Shown here piece by piece: positions 44,603 to 57,509 of a stretch of DNA of 64,000 nucleotides. Each line of letters opens with the position of its first letter. The stretch's first letter is position 1. The translations under genes were made by a program, and so were the position numbers. The notes under the pieces are model-generated. The model was not told the DNA's origin. It did not search any database and worked only from the letters and a program-made list of their open reading frames with translations. Source of the DNA: Rhipicephalus microplus (taxonomy: Eukaryota > Arthropoda > Arachnida > Ixodida > Ixodidae); the NCBI RefSeq assembly GCF_043290135.1, contig NC_134704.1, positions 17,586,001 to 17,650,000 of the forward strand, given 5' to 3'.

Positions 44603-46201
44603 TGTAAGTAAGTTACCGAGAACATCGCGCACATAAAGGATCGCATAAAACATCGCTTGGCGGTAGTGTAAAAATAAGGTACGCATGCGTAAGAAATGAC
44701 GAATTATGTGGAGGTGGCAAGGAAAAAATATACACCTCATTCCGAGTGGAACCTAATCAAAAAAGCTGGTTCCAGCAGCAGTGGTGTCGGTAGTAGCAAC
44801 AATCTAAAGAAATATGCGATGGCGAAAAGGCAGCTCTGGACAGACATATGAGCATTGCTTCCCCCTGCGGCTCCCGGTTCCTTGCCTAAATGAAATCGAC
44901 TGAGGAAAACAGAGAGAATGAATGAGGAAACAGGGAGACCTCCCACACGGGGACGTTTCCGCCTATAGGAAGCGAGAACACGCAGCCGCTTGTGCTAGTT
45001 AGATATAATTTTTTGTGCTTATGAAGCGACAAGAAAAAGAGTAACAAAATCACGAAGATGTAAAGATGTGGGAGATGCTGAAGAGAAAAGCCTCTCAGGG
45101 ACGTTTCTAATCAATTGCTGTGTAACAGGTGGCTCTCTGGAGAACCTACGGCTGCTATACAATAGAAAAATCCGTGCCTGCGTCGAAGTAAAGGGCTATT
45201 TTTTTGAAGAGGGGTGTATGCTGTTGTGTATGACGATGATAATATTATTATAATTCGTTCTGATTTACGATGCCCAAACCACACGTTAATAAGGTAGACT
45301 GGCAGAAGGAATTTTTCATATGTGGTTATTGTTTTTTTTATTCTGGGCATGCACAAATACAAGGTTTGTCCGCGAGGTAAGGCACAAGGAGGACCTAAAC
45401 CTCTTTACAAATCCTTGTACGCCGTCACTCCCAGTAAAAACAACTATTACGGGCTAAGCAATTAAGAGGCAAGCCTAGTCCGGCTTCCAACGATGTAACG
45501 GCGTCCACACTTTTGTAAGAACAGCTGCTACACAGGTATATATATATATAAAAAAACTACCTGCGTCGTCTGTTCGTCCACGTGCCCGTCAATCCATTCA
45601 TGCGTCCATCCATCCGTCCACCCACCTGTCCAATTATCCTAGATACTAGTCGGCGACTTCAACGTAGACATAATGAAACTTAGGACCTTGCTTCCCCCAT
45701 TCGTGATCATTCACTTCGTGGATATGCGTGAATCTTCTATAATGTTAGCCCAGTTTTTCCATGGTGAAATCCGTGGATACTGTGAAGCTTCCCTCCTTCC
45801 GTATTTCCAATAGCGATTTTCTTTTTCAATAATGTTTTATGACTTTGTGTGGACATCTGGGATTGCATTATTTGTAGGCGGGGCACACAAGGTAAATGAC
45901 GTGTTGTAGCCTCTTCTCCGCTCATTCCCGACATTTTTTTTTTTTGCACTATGCATGCGCGAGCCGGCCCTTTCCCATTTCAATGTGCGACTATCGGTTC
46001 GTCCACGACCATGGCAGCTGCGTCATCTGTGAGTGTGTTTTACAGTTAGAAGTTACTGGAGCGTTACATGTGGCATTAACACCCGTCTGTCATCAAAGCC
46101 CCATATCTGTCATCAGACCCAACCCTAGAACAGTGCAGCTGTTAAACAACATGAAGCATGACTAGCGTTTAATAAACACTTTATAGAAGATATATCAGTG
46201 A
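44603..46201. other. Mostly unrecognised, with a degenerate TCCATCCGTCC minisatellite
   Basis: At 45560-45650 the sequence is a drifting run of cgtccatccatccgtcc units, the reverse-strand form of the minisatellite at 60.1 kb. Near 45700-45730 tgatcattcacttcgtgg parallels tcattcactccgcgg beside that other array. The rest is unrecognised. Confidence 0.55.
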
Positions 46202-46216
46202 AAAAGCAACAAATAA

Positions 46217-46298
46217 TTTTCGGAGCCCTCCACTACGGCGTCTCTCATAATCATACGGTGGATTTGGGAAGTTAAACCCCACATATCAATCAATCATC
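46217..46298 (+). mobile_element. 5'-truncated Ruka SINE with perfect target-site duplication
   Basis: Only the last 82 bases of the SINE are present (cggagccctccactacgg to the tail atcaatcaatc). It is bounded by a perfect 15-bp duplication, AAAAGCAACAAATAA, at 46202-46216 and 46299-46313. The tRNA head was never copied in. Confidence 0.92.
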
Positions 46299-46313
46299 AA
46301 AAGCAACAAATAA

Positions 46314-49300
46314 ACACTCTAGCACGTGGTACAAGAAAAAGTAAAACCTTGCTTTATATTTTTCCTTCTATTTCGTTTGCCCTACTGATAAGAAAAACGG
46401 CTGTGCGAGGCAAACATGCGTGGAAGCAAAGACTCCGAGCAATCTCATGCGAGTTAATGCGAGTTCCCTATCACCTGTGTTTGCCCTTTGGAACGGGTAT
46501 GCTGAGGCAGCAGCAATAAAATTAAGAGGAGATTAAGGGATGATAAAGGATCAAGTCTGGGTCTCTGTAGGCATTCCGCTGTCTTGGCTTCTTTCTTCTA
46601 CCTGCTCCTGCAGTTACTTCGTACACGGCAACCTTTCTCCTTGGCAATAAGCCGGGACTGTTTGAAAACTCCCGCTTTTTTTCCTCGTGTAGTTGTTCGC
46701 TCCGAAACTAAACACTTTGACCATTCGTTGCTATCAGTTTGCCTGCATAAGAAAGACAACGAAGATTGTGGCATTGAAGTCAAATAGGAGAAAGTAGATA
46801 TGAGAAAGGGTATAAGTAAAATAGCGTTGGCGCAAGTAGTATAGTCGTAATTGTAGGTCAAAAGACTGCGAAGAAAAACACGAGTAGCTTACAGAGAGCA
46901 GGCACTTTCACCACTTTATGTAGTGTAGCAAACAGCAACCAATAAATAATTGGCGTTTGTAGTTAAGATAATTCACCGTGATGAATCATGTATATATTAG
47001 GTTGGCGTTATTAGAAGTAATCGATCTAAAATAAGCATAGTTGGTTCATAATTAGCAGAAATTTGAACTTGAACTTGCCCGTCATGCGAATATGCAGTTC
47101 ACTCATCGGGATAAACGATATAGCGATGAAGCCATCAGTATTGATGGATCTGGTGCTTGAGAGAGGAAGCGATATGTTTTTATTGTATTTTGGAATAGCT
47201 TATTAAGTGCCCCATTCATTTGAAAGTGTGGTTCCATAGTGGTTCGACAAAACCACATACCTGACTCTCAATAACTGTCTTAAGTTCTTTGAAAAGGACC
47301 ATCAGCTCAACGAATCTTTACACGGTACTCCTTCACTAGTTAAACTAAATGATCTTTGCACAACAGTAAAAAAAACTATACAGGGTAGACAAACTAGGTT
47401 GCCATATTATGATGTATAGTTAAGAATGATTGAAATTAAGACCTATATCTTTCTCTAGGCTATAGCTTACTGCCTCTAAATAGACAGCTTATATGAATAT
47501 TTTACCTAGTGCCCACGGGCACACACCGTGTTCTTTCTACAATTTATCTAAATTGTTTTATTTCACTTGTACATTGTATAACCAAGTATATCGGCGGGGA
47601 ACTACCAACTTGCTCATTCTTTTTAAGAGTGTCATTTTTCTAACTTTGAAAAAAAAGCAAGCAAGAAGAACATTTGCCATCTGCACTATTTGCAAATGCA
47701 CACTCAGTTGCGTCTCTGCTGAACCTGAGAGGACGCATGATGGGCATGGCAGTCAGCTCACGAGAAGCGAACGACAATTCGAAGCTCCATCTTGTACGCC
47801 TATTTTTTTTTCTACTTCTCCAACCACGATCGGTTTTTACTGATACCGGCCTCAGGAATGTCGCTAACTTGCACCATCAAATGAGCTCTTTTGTCTGTCT
47901 CCTCATGTGTGCCCTGTGTTGTCAAAGAAACAAAAACAGCTCTAGGTAATTGAAAGTACGATTGCTCAGTGTGCTTTAGAGCACATTCGTGTTGATTATA
48001 ACGTTGCTCTTTCGTGTATGTTGTCGTTCTATTTCCTGCATACCAGTATTTTCGCGCCACCGGAACTGCCAAAAAAAGCAACTGCGCGAGTTGAAAGTTG
48101 TGACCAGACCCATCGCCAACGTGTAGCGTATTTCACACATTGCATGACTGCAACAGGCACTCATATCCTAGCGGCAAAATGTCCCGTTACACTCATTCTC
48201 CTGTCCTGCAAAGCACTAAATGCTCGCTATGGCTAGAACCAAGAAGTTATCCTGTGCTGTCAAGTCCTACTCGCTTTGTTCAAGTAAGAACAGAGCGCAC
48301 CCACGTCGACTCAGTGGGTGCCACGAGCAAGCACGCACCTTCTATTATCTTCCTATTTCGAAGCACATGCAATGAATAAAGCACCGCCTGGGTTTGATGG
48401 GCTATGCAGGTTATTGCTCCAGGACTATACCTTGTACATATTTGGCAACACGCTACGCCTACACTCAGCGTCAAAACTTTAGAGCCCTCGAGAAACAAAA
48501 ATAAAGCTGATTATTCCCGTCGCTTCGGCTACCATTCTTGATTTCCGGGCTGTTTCAAAACATTCTGTAACATGCAAACCTTTTAAATTTTTTAGTACTA
48601 TCGCGCAAGCATTGATCAGTGGATGTGGTTGTGCCTCATGTAAGGGGGAAGTTGCAAAATGTATGACATGTTGCGCAAGCTCAGTGATCACACTCGGGTC
48701 ACTCTTGCCAGTGCGGCCTAGTATACGTTGTTTGCTTAGAGATGCAAATACAACAACCGTATCTGTGCGAAGATTTGTTCAGAAGGCCGGCACAACACCG
48801 ATCGTCATATCGCTGATCTCGTGGCTTCTCGAATAAATTTTGGGAACTACCGTATCGCGTTGTCGGCGATTGAGTGATATGGTTTAAAATATGCATGGAT
48901 ATGCTTTGCAGGTCGATAGAAGACAGTCACAAGTTTCTGGGAAATGTGGAGTTTTCTCAGACCTGGTGGTCTCTAAACTTTAGAATATGAGTGTACATTT
49001 GCGACATTAACTGTGCGTTTACTCCTCTGCCAGATGTTGCGAAATTTCCACTCAAGCTGTCAGTGGTCATTGAAAATTTTTCCAGTCACCATGAGTCGAA
49101 AAATCGAAAACTTGTGGTCATCAACTTAAATGTGATATGTGGCTATAGTTCCGTCTCGTCGACAGTCACAGAGTTCCACATGTGGCGTTCTTAGTCTTTT
49201 GGAATGGATACGTTGTTCTTGGTTTTGCATGTCAGAAGTCCCGACCATAATTTAGGAATTTGTCGTATGAGGAAAATACGTTCCAAAAATGAATAGATGA

Positions 49301-51919
49301 ACAGGTCACGGCCTCTCAAACTATGAAGTGACTTAAAAGTGTTTGGATACGAGATCGCTGGTAACAACCAATCTATAAAAACTGCACTTCTTTGTACGCG
49401 AACAAGAGAACAACACACGAAACCTCGTGTTTTTTTACATAGATAGCGTAGAGTGTTGCTGTGCCTCATAATTTTGTATTTCTCTTGTGTAGAGCTTTAA
49501 ACCTAAATGTCCTGGAAGTTTGAAGTTCTTAAAAATGAGTTGAAGAAACAGACAGCTTTAAGGTTCAATCATAAATGTGACTTCAAAATTTAACTTATGC
49601 CTGTTACATGAATGTGTAATGCATATATCTTCGTGTTAAGATTAGTCATATTCATATAGTTTGGGGGTTATATCTATTTCTAAGTTTAAAAAATGCAGCT
49701 CTTCAGAGAAATTATCATACGAATTGCACTGAACACTCAAACTGAAAAACCGAGGTTGGTTTTGTGTGCTTTTATATACATGACCCCGTCACTGACATGA
49801 AACATGGTTGAGGAGAAATCGTTTCTCAAATCGCCATTAGTTTTCCAGGAGAAAAGGCCAAGACTCATGCAGTGCAAGAATTTAATAAAAATTCGGAAGG
49901 ATTTGTTAAAGCAGGCCTAGAATAGAATCCACTTTTAAGGTAAAAATTAAAAAAAGGCTTCACCTCGACGTACCTGGCAATACAAGAGGTCTTAAAATAC
50001 CTGACTGAGCAAACTCGATTTGCTTGAAATCGAGCACAGATGCACATTCACTGACTTGACGTTTTCCAGCAAAGCTGGTCTTGCGCACATTGGCTGTCTT
50101 GCGGTAATCAACATCAAACGTTACCTTCGCTTTCAAATTAAACAAATCTTTGCCACATTTATGACCGTATATGCTCCGCCCTGCACCTTCTATGCTTACG
50201 GTGCTCAAAAATAAAACTACGATGTTTTTATAGCCATTGGCAGCAAAAAAAAAAGAAAAAAAAAGAAAGGATCTATTCCAGCGAAATCTCGCCCTTTCAC
50301 CTCCGCACCGTTGAACGCGTTATCTCCGCATTAGGAGATGCAGCAACCGCAATGACCCATAGCTTTTACAGTCGTCTGCCATATCCCCTCTTGCCATTCA
50401 CTTAATGGCAGGAGATAGCATTAGCTCATCAGGCGAAGCGTATGTTTCGGAGTGCGTACGTACAGTGTCCGCCTAATTTGGTGACGAGTTAGGTTTTTTT
50501 TTCGTATTCCGGAAAGTATCATTTTGAGAAGCCCGCTCTTGCCCTACCATAGCAAAAAAGCTCGTTTTCGGCGGAGCTGCTGAGATAATGCGAGAGGTAA
50601 CCTGTGTTGATGACGGCAAAGCGCTGAAAGCGAACGCCCTTTCGACGAGCCTGCATCCCTTCAAATCTCGGACACATTTGTACCATAGTGTACTTTTTGA
50701 TACCTGCATCGTCGTTTTGCAGTTTCGCATGCATTATTTTTTGCCGTAGACGACCATGAAACGCAAAGTATTCTAAAAAACTGACAGCCGCTAGCCATCG
50801 AAGCGCATGTACTGGAGAAGAGATATTCTCACAGACTGCTGTTGTACGCCTTATTAAGTGGCTGATAAACATTACCCATGGTCCCATTTTTCGTTTTGTA
50901 TCCTAGCAACGTTCTCAACTTAGCACCTCAGCAATAGAATGGGCAAGAGAAACTCGCGAATACGAGAAGTTTTGAAACTCGAGCCCATTCAATTGCTGCA
51001 CGTTCAGAAGCACAAGATCAGCAATGTATACTGACGCCACATTAAACATGACAGAGACCATGAGAGCTCATTTTCAAAACACGTTTAGCAGACACAGGAG
51101 GATACACGTTTTCCTATAACGTCGGACGAACTTCATTAGGAAGAAAAAAAAAACGTCGGCCACGTTGGCGACCACATTGCTAAAAATTACTAACTACACT
51201 TTCCGCCCAAAAGAATGGTTGTTTACCTGTTGCGCACTTTGCTCTGAGCGCTCACATACTACGGCATGCCACCAGACTCGACATGTTTGACAACCGCCCG
51301 CTTTATAAAAAATAACTTCGAATTCTGTTTATTTTGTTACAGTGAAGCAGTATAATTCTCGATCATCGGAAAAATTAGTGGCGTGTGCACAAAACGCCAG
51401 GTTAACTGCTCAAGACTAACGCTATGGTCCCACCTGCGACGCGTGGCCAAGCAACTCATTCAGTTCATTCTAATACTACTACATGGACACCAGAGGAACA
51501 GTGTGAACACAATGCTCGATGAAATGAAACAATTCAGGTGTTCAACAACGTTGTAGGCAAAACTCAGCAATTTTTCGCTCAAGAAGTCCCGCGCAAGCGA
51601 CAAACAAGCCCGACGAGGCGACGAGATGGGAGTGTGTGAAGAAGAGAATTGTGCAAAAATGCGCAAGTATCTCGCTGTTCAGTTGGCCAATTTCGAGGGC
51701 GCTACTTCTAAGCTTAAGCGGTGCTTCCGTGGCCATGAACTTGGCCTACAGGGCCGTGCGATGGCCTGTATTATGACAGTGACTTGTCGAAAATTGCGAG
51801 TGTTAAAAACATCTCTTAAAAAGAAAAACGTGTCTCTCTTTGTGCTCCGGAATGATTTTTCCGACAAAGACGTTACCGATGTCAGTGTGTGCAGCGCATG
51901 TAAACATTTTTCCCATGGT
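46314..51919. other. Long unrecognised stretch
   Basis: AT-rich DNA with many short frames and no recognised proteins. No SINE, LINE or RNA gene was recognised in these 5.6 kb. Confidence 0.35.
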
Positions 51920-52152
51920 CCACCGGGATAGAGAAGTAGTCATGGTGCTCGCCTGCTGACCTCAAGGTTGTGGGTTCGATCCCAGCCGTGGTGTTCACAT
52001 TTAGATGAAGGCAAAATTGTAGAGGCCTACGTACTGTGCCATGTCAGTGTGCGTCAAAGAGCACCAGATTATCAATAATTCTACTGCGGTTCACTACAGC
52101 CTCTCTTATAATAATATCATGGTTTCGGGACTAAGTCCCCAGATACTATTAG
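51920..52152 (+). mobile_element. Ruka-like SINE, subfamily B, diverged
   Basis: The head ccaccgggatagagaagtag leads to a good B box (gtgggttcgatcccagccg). The body has tagaggcctacgtactgtgc, ttcactacagcctctcttat, ggtttcgggactaagtcccc and a tail agatactatta. The head is altered but the B box is well kept. Confidence 0.75.
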
Positions 52153-52631
52153 GAATCCTTCTATGAGGTAAAATACCACTGTTATCCAATACGCATGGCT
52201 ATATATATATATATATATACTGAAATTTCATCTAACTTAGCTAAATTATAGCAGTTCAAGAGCAGTTCGATCCTTACACTGCGATTCTCTTTCATGAACG
52301 CTTGCCTCACAATGTGCGGCGGCTAACAGTTCTGTATCCAAGGACAAGTCGTTCACCCACCCATAAATGTCGAAACCACGATATAGCATCTGCCGAGACG
52401 AAAAAAAGAAATGATGGCGCGGCCTTCAATGTACACACCAAGCGTCGTCGTATTACCAAATACACATACCTGCACGGGCTAGTTGCTGAACAAATGAGAG
52501 AGCATTACTCTAATGTAAGAATAAAACAGACGTGCCACCAACATTTACGTTAATACAGATGCGATATTTATACTAACTAATGATGAAACACTTACACCAG
52601 CAACATTCATTACAGTAATAAATATCGACTG
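52153..52631. other. Unrecognised stretch with a short TA run
   Basis: A TA run of about 20 bases lies near 52200-52220. Nothing else was recognised. Confidence 0.4.
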
Positions 52632-52734
52632 CGCTATAGTGGACACGGATGAAAGGAAGACACACAGAGACACAGACGGAAGTGCTTTTGTCTGTGTGTC
52701 AGTGTACCTTCCTTTAGTTGGTTGTCCACTAGCG
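52632..52734. repeat. Foldback element of about 103 bp
   Basis: Terminal arms GCGCTATAGTGGAC (52632-52645) and GTCCACTAGCGC (52723-52734) are complementary except for one extra T. Inner arms aaaggaag / cttccttt and cacacagagacacagac / gtctgtgtgtcagtg also pair, so nearly the whole unit folds back. It resembles a small non-autonomous element (MITE-like), but no flanking duplication was established. Confidence 0.7.
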
Positions 52735-54572
52735 CTACCCTTATAAATATAGAATTGTAATTTTGCGTAATCTAAGTATACTTTGTTTATGCTGGGGCTG
52801 CTTTTCGCCAACAGTTCGAAATACAGTATCGTAGCCTTGCATGCATGTGTTTGCCTTGTAAATACTTCTTTATCGCTTCACACGCTGCTGCTCACTCTTG
52901 TGCATTAAACGAGCAGCTGTTACATGTTCAGAGTCGCAAGTGCTCACTTTAGCCAAACTTTTTCTACCACTCACTTCCTTTTCAAGTGCGGCCGGGCTTC
53001 TGGCTTTCCTTTTGCGTCCCATCTTGCAGCCCTTAAGCCACTACATTACGCTGAACTTGCACTCAGGAGTGGTTATGCACAGTTCCTGCTGCCATAACTA
53101 AAAGAAATAAGGGTATCCGCTTTCTAGTTCACTAGAAGTTTTTGTGCTTTCAAGTGGTATACGTAAGATGCACAATGATGTGACTTTCGAGTTCATCCAT
53201 ACAATTTCAAACAGTGGGTAATTCATATTTTGCATTTCTAGTATGGCTCAGCCACAGTCGAGAAACGTATTGTTAAGTATTTTTTTTTCAGTTAGCGGCA
53301 GCAGCATTCGAGAAACAACAAATGTATAGGTTATGTTTAATCATAACTAACGACGCATGTAGATTACTGAGATCAATGTTTTCTCGAACCCGTGAGGAGG
53401 GGGCAGAGTTTATAACGAGAGATTGCGTTTATTACGGTGCCAACTCATTTCCTTTATTTTTTTAAGAAGAAGCTATTCAGAAATATAACATTCCTCAAAT
53501 AACCACAGAAAAGAAACCAGAGCCGCTAAGTGATGACTGCATTTTGCAGTATCGAGCTGGCCCACAACATTAGCAAAATCAAATAAAAAAACAATACTAT
53601 CGTGAATCGAAGGTGACGTGAAAGACACCATACGATGTAATCTTTCATCTGCTCCTGAAAGCCGAGGTCGGTCGAAGGCGAACGTTTTTATGCTAGCCCC
53701 CCCCCCCCGCCCCCGGAATAATGTACACCCCCGTAATTTGCGCAAAATAATAATAATAATAAAACTGCTCTGGAAAGTCGTTTATATCGACCCTTGTTCT
53801 TAGCTATGCAGTAGCGTTCTTGCGTTATTTTTTTTTTTCATTTTTATGAGCTGACCGATTTTTTTCTTTGGTCTGCTTTCTTTATCACACGTTTTAATGT
53901 CAGCGTAGCTTCTTTTCGAGATAAAGCAATGCGCTTGCTTTGACTAAAGGAGCAGCGCAATTTACAGCAACAGTGAAGCGAACGAAATGAAATGGCGTGA
54001 GCCGTGCGTTTTACGATGGGTATAGTTTCGAAGTCGTTGAAATAGGACGTCTGTTTTCTGTCGGTTCCTTTGTCGTTGTGCTAATTATCCTCATTAGCTT
54101 TTGATTAAAACAGTGATCAAATGAAATGGAAGGAAAAAAAATTGGCAGATACCACTTACCGGAAAATCGACGTTATGCAAAGCATGCAGAGAGAAGGTGA
54201 CCATGTTGCAATTTTTTTATTGAGTGAGTCGTCATGAAATGACGCTAAATATATGTACAAATGTTGAACGCACAGATATATGTTGAAGAGTTGCAGATAT
54301 GTATATAGCCACAATGCCAACTGGAACACGCGTATCAGCATCAACAGAAGCTGATATGAAGCACTGATGCTCGCAAGGATGCTGACTCTGGACACTGCTG
54401 CATATATCTACTTCAGCGCATAGCAACTAATCACAACTGACGCTAATCCGACATGGCGGCTGTATCAATGGAGTACATGTGTAATGTTTATGAAATTGGG
54501 TAAGCATCACTGCAACCACTATTGACGTTTCGCGAAGATTAGCGTCTATATTTGAAAAGTAGTTCTGAGACC
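52735..54572. other. Unrecognised stretch
   Basis: It includes a C run (about 53698-53711) and a short AAT run. No gene was recognised. Confidence 0.4.
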
Positions 54573-54907
54573 TGGCGTAGCTCTTTGGTGAAATGCTTGA
54601 TTGCCCCGCACAATGCTTAGGTTAAATTCCTGGTGAGACCCTGAATTCATTAGGTTAAATTCCTGGTGAGACCCTGAATGCATTCGTCGGGTCGACACGA
54701 CCGATGTCGGATATTTCTTAACGGTCGCGCGTAAAAAGTGCCCATGTGTGTTCTCGTCGTTCCTGGGTAGATACTAAGTGTCCATCACCTGTAGCCCTGT
54801 GGCACATACATACAAGCGGCACATACCCGCCCGTGAGTATGTTCCACTGTCCGGCGGGAGGTGTTTGACAACGTACGCGACGGGATTGTAACATTACTCA
54901 TGTCTTG
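54573..54907 (+). mobile_element. tRNA-Gly-derived SINE-like element with duplicated B box
   Basis: The head ggcgtagctctttggtgaaa, the segment cttgattgccccgcac (anticodon GCC, glycine) and the B-box-like GGTTAAATTCC form a tRNA-like order. A body follows with gtcgacacgaccgatgtcgg, gtgttctcgtcgttcctggg and tgttccactgtccggcggg. A perfect 33-bp tandem duplication (54617-54649, 54650-54682) carries the B box and the start of the body, giving two B boxes (54620-54630, 54653-54663). Confidence 0.65.
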
Positions 54908-55003
54908 AGCAGCGCATCATATTCGTCAAACCATCTTTCCCTCTCATGCTAATTTTGGTTCCCGCCAAGGGTATGACAACGAAAGCACCCAAACGTAAAT
55001 GGC

Positions 55004-55032
55004 TAGATAGATAGACAGATAGATAGATAGAC

Positions 55033-55063
<31 letters not shown>

Positions 55064-55064
55064 C

Positions 55065-55122
<58 letters not shown>

Positions 55123-55130
55123 GTAGATAA
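55004..55130 (+). repeat. GATA/GACA microsatellite
   Basis: Tandem GATA units with a few GACA interruptions. Confidence 0.97.
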
Positions 55131-55239
55131 AGCTCAAAGTCACCGAAGTTCGCTACAAAAAGCTTCGTATTTAATACATGGTGACGCAAGAAAATTGATG
55201 AACACTGGCTTGTTATCGTCATTTTGCAGTATCGACGCT

Positions 55240-56199
55240 TGTGGTATATACCCAGAAATAATCTTTGTCAAATTTCGCCATAAAACAAACAACATTACTG
55301 TTTCTGCATGAGAAACACAGTGGACGCATTCACATTTACACGGATGGGTCGGTCACTTCAACAAGTTCAACAGGCGCAGTGGTGATTCCGGAGAAATCCA
55401 TCACGATAAAGTTCAGGACCTCGCATCTGACATCATCCACGGCGGCAGAACTCGCCGCCATTCGTGCCGCTCTGGAGTTCCTAGTTGAAGAACCGCAACA
55501 GACATGGTCAATATTCTCCGACTCCAAAGCAGCTCTCCAGGGAATTGCCTCGCCATATCGTCATGGACCAAACGAACAGCTAATTGCTGAAATACGACTG
55601 CTCCATCACCGGGCTATAGAGAAACAACATGACATAGCGTATCAATGGATACCAGGCCACTGCAGCATTGATGGAAACGACCGTGCAGATGAAGCAGCCC
55701 GAACTGCTCATGATGATGCCCCTTGTGTAGCTATACCATTATCAAGAACGGACGCCGCTGCAAGGCTTCGATCACTTGCACGAGAACTGACACTCGCTCA
55801 GTGGAATTCACCGGCATTCACCAACGTCCGCCTTCATAATTTGGACCCACACCTACAGCTCCGTCTTCCATCAGGAATAACCAGAGCAGAGGAGACACTT
55901 TTGTGCCGTCTGTGGATTGGGGTGGCCTTTACAAATGCTTATTCATTTCGAATCGGAATGGCCAGAAGCCCGACATGTGACAACTGTGGCTGCGCAGAGA
56001 CTTTCTCCCATCTTCTCTGCGAGTGTCCCCCTTCAGCGTGCCAAGAAAAGAACTGTTAAAAGCTTTAGGTAGAATAGACAATCGCCAATTGTCAGAAGAA
56101 AGGGTATTAGGACACTGGCCGAGACCGTCCTCTGCACGCAAGGCATTGAGAGCATTGTTGCGCTTTCTGCGGGCAAGTGGTCTTAGAGACAGACTGTAA
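55240..56199 (+). pseudogene. Family A RNase H and C-terminal region, frameshifted
   Basis: The frame carries IHIYTDGS, TAAELAA, IFSDSKAALQ and NDRADEAARTAHD, so the four acidic RNase H residues are present. The C-terminal CCHC starts at CDNCGCAETFSHLLCEC. Just after it the frame breaks in a C run (about 56025-56029). The neighbouring frame then continues to the expected C-terminus (RFLRASGLRDRL) and TAA at 56197-56199. A TAA near 55259 cuts the upstream edge. Endonuclease and RT are absent. Confidence 0.85.
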
Positions 56200-56292
56200 A
56201 CAGCGTCGTGGATCGTCTGATGACCTTCTCTCTCCTTTTTTTACAACGTCTCTTTTCTCTCATCTTTTATCCCCCTTACCCCCTTCCCCAGT

Positions 56293-56334
56293 ACAGGGTA
56301 GCCAGCCGGTCTGAGAACTGGCTAACCTCCCTGT
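56293..56334 (+). other. 3'-terminal stem-loop of the family A copy
   Basis: The outer stem is ACAGGG (56293-56298) with CCCTGT (56329-56334). The inner stem is AGCCGGT (56304-56310) with ACTGGCT (56317-56323) around ctgaga. Several pairs differ from those at 6081-6121 yet still pair. Confidence 0.75.
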
Positions 56335-56365
56335 TCTTCCTCATTTATTCCTCCTTCCTCCTTTA

Positions 56366-57469
56366 AGAGAAGGTTGTTATCATATAATTTTTCACATGGA
56401 GACAAAAAAAAGCAATGTGTTAAGGCAGGAACACAAGCGAAGCGCGTCGTCATGTTCAATGTGCTCACTGTACACGATAAAGCATGGGTTACCTAAGGAG
56501 CGCTTATACATGCCACATGAGTTAGCGTGATAAAAAAAGGGGTGTCTTACAACTACCTTTATTAGCGCAGGAACACATAATTGAAAGCATAAACAAACTG
56601 CGCATACTTAAAATTGATATTTATTGAATCTATTTCCCATAAATATACAGAAAACAATTATATGACTAAAGCAAGGCCTTAAAATTACACCTGAGTCATT
56701 GTAACACAGCATGGAATTGTCAAAATCTTTGTTCACACCTTGGATAATACCGTTTTTTGTTTTTTTCTCAAATCGACTCCTGATGAGGTCAAGGAATCTT
56801 CGAAATGTTAAGAATTATGTTATACCGCATTAAAGCTCTTAAACTGGCACGACAGGCAGGCTATGAAGGCGTCTCAATTAGCTATACTTTGCTAAGCTCT
56901 GATTATTACACATAATATTATGAGTAAACGCTGTTGCTTATCTCGATTTGTTGTGGAAAACGACGAGCTGGGAGCATCAGGCGCACGCATGGACTTTCCA
57001 GAATAAAAAAAAAAGTAGCCCCATTTGCATCCTGCGCACGTGATTGTCCACTCCAGTCAATCCATATCAAGCCAAGCATCACTCATGCAAGGGTCATTAT
57101 TACTTAAGAGTAATGGTAGTGATAACAGCTTTATGGTTGCTGTGGTAGGCGGCGAATAGTTCTGGGACCATTTTCAGCTATCTTAACTTGTTCTTTTCGT
57201 CGAGAAAGGCATGCTAGCGTTTCGTAGACGGAACATTAGCGTGCTTTTCTAGTTCAGCCGTGGGTATTCCCGCTGTTCTTCTGGTGTCCATTTCCCGTGG
57301 TCTACCAATGGCCCTCTTAGAAGGAAGTTAACGAGTTGCTAGACGGGCCTCCCCTTTATGTATGACAGCGAAAAACAAAGGCGGGAAGAGGGGGGCGCCG
57401 TTTGGCATCAATTGAGGCCCTTGTGTGAGGGGCAAATCAGTTATAACTATAAACCTACTACGACTACTA
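56366..57469. other. Unrecognised, with a CTGATGAG...CGAAA motif
   Basis: At 56777-56812 the sequence ctcctgatgaggtcaagg, aatcttcgaaatgtt shows the hammerhead-like order CTGATGAG / small stem (aag-gaat-ctt) / CGAAA. The rest is unrecognised. Confidence 0.35.
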
Positions 57470-57509
57470 GGGACGAACGGGTGCCGCTATAAGGAGCTTC
57501 GCCCCTAAA
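57470..57509 (-). repeat. Short dispersed module, minus copy
   Basis: The minus strand reads tttaggggcgaagctcc, ttatagcggcacccgttcg, tccc. The same module occurs in plus orientation at 59319-59358. Confidence 0.7.

Larger units (their letters stand above)
55240..56365 (+). mobile_element. 5'-truncated family A LINE copy (RNase H and 3' end only)
   Basis: It holds the RNase H domain, the C-terminal CCHC, the 3' UTR, the paired hairpin (56293-56334) and a pyrimidine-rich tail. Similarity to LINE A of the first 6 kb covers protein and 3' end. The two copies differ at many positions, so they belong to related subfamilies rather than a recent duplication. Confidence 0.85.

Noticed and set aside
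54944..55222. Minus-strand frame with Ile-Tyr-Leu-Ser repeats
   Set aside because: It is the GATA microsatellite read through; no other coding evidence.
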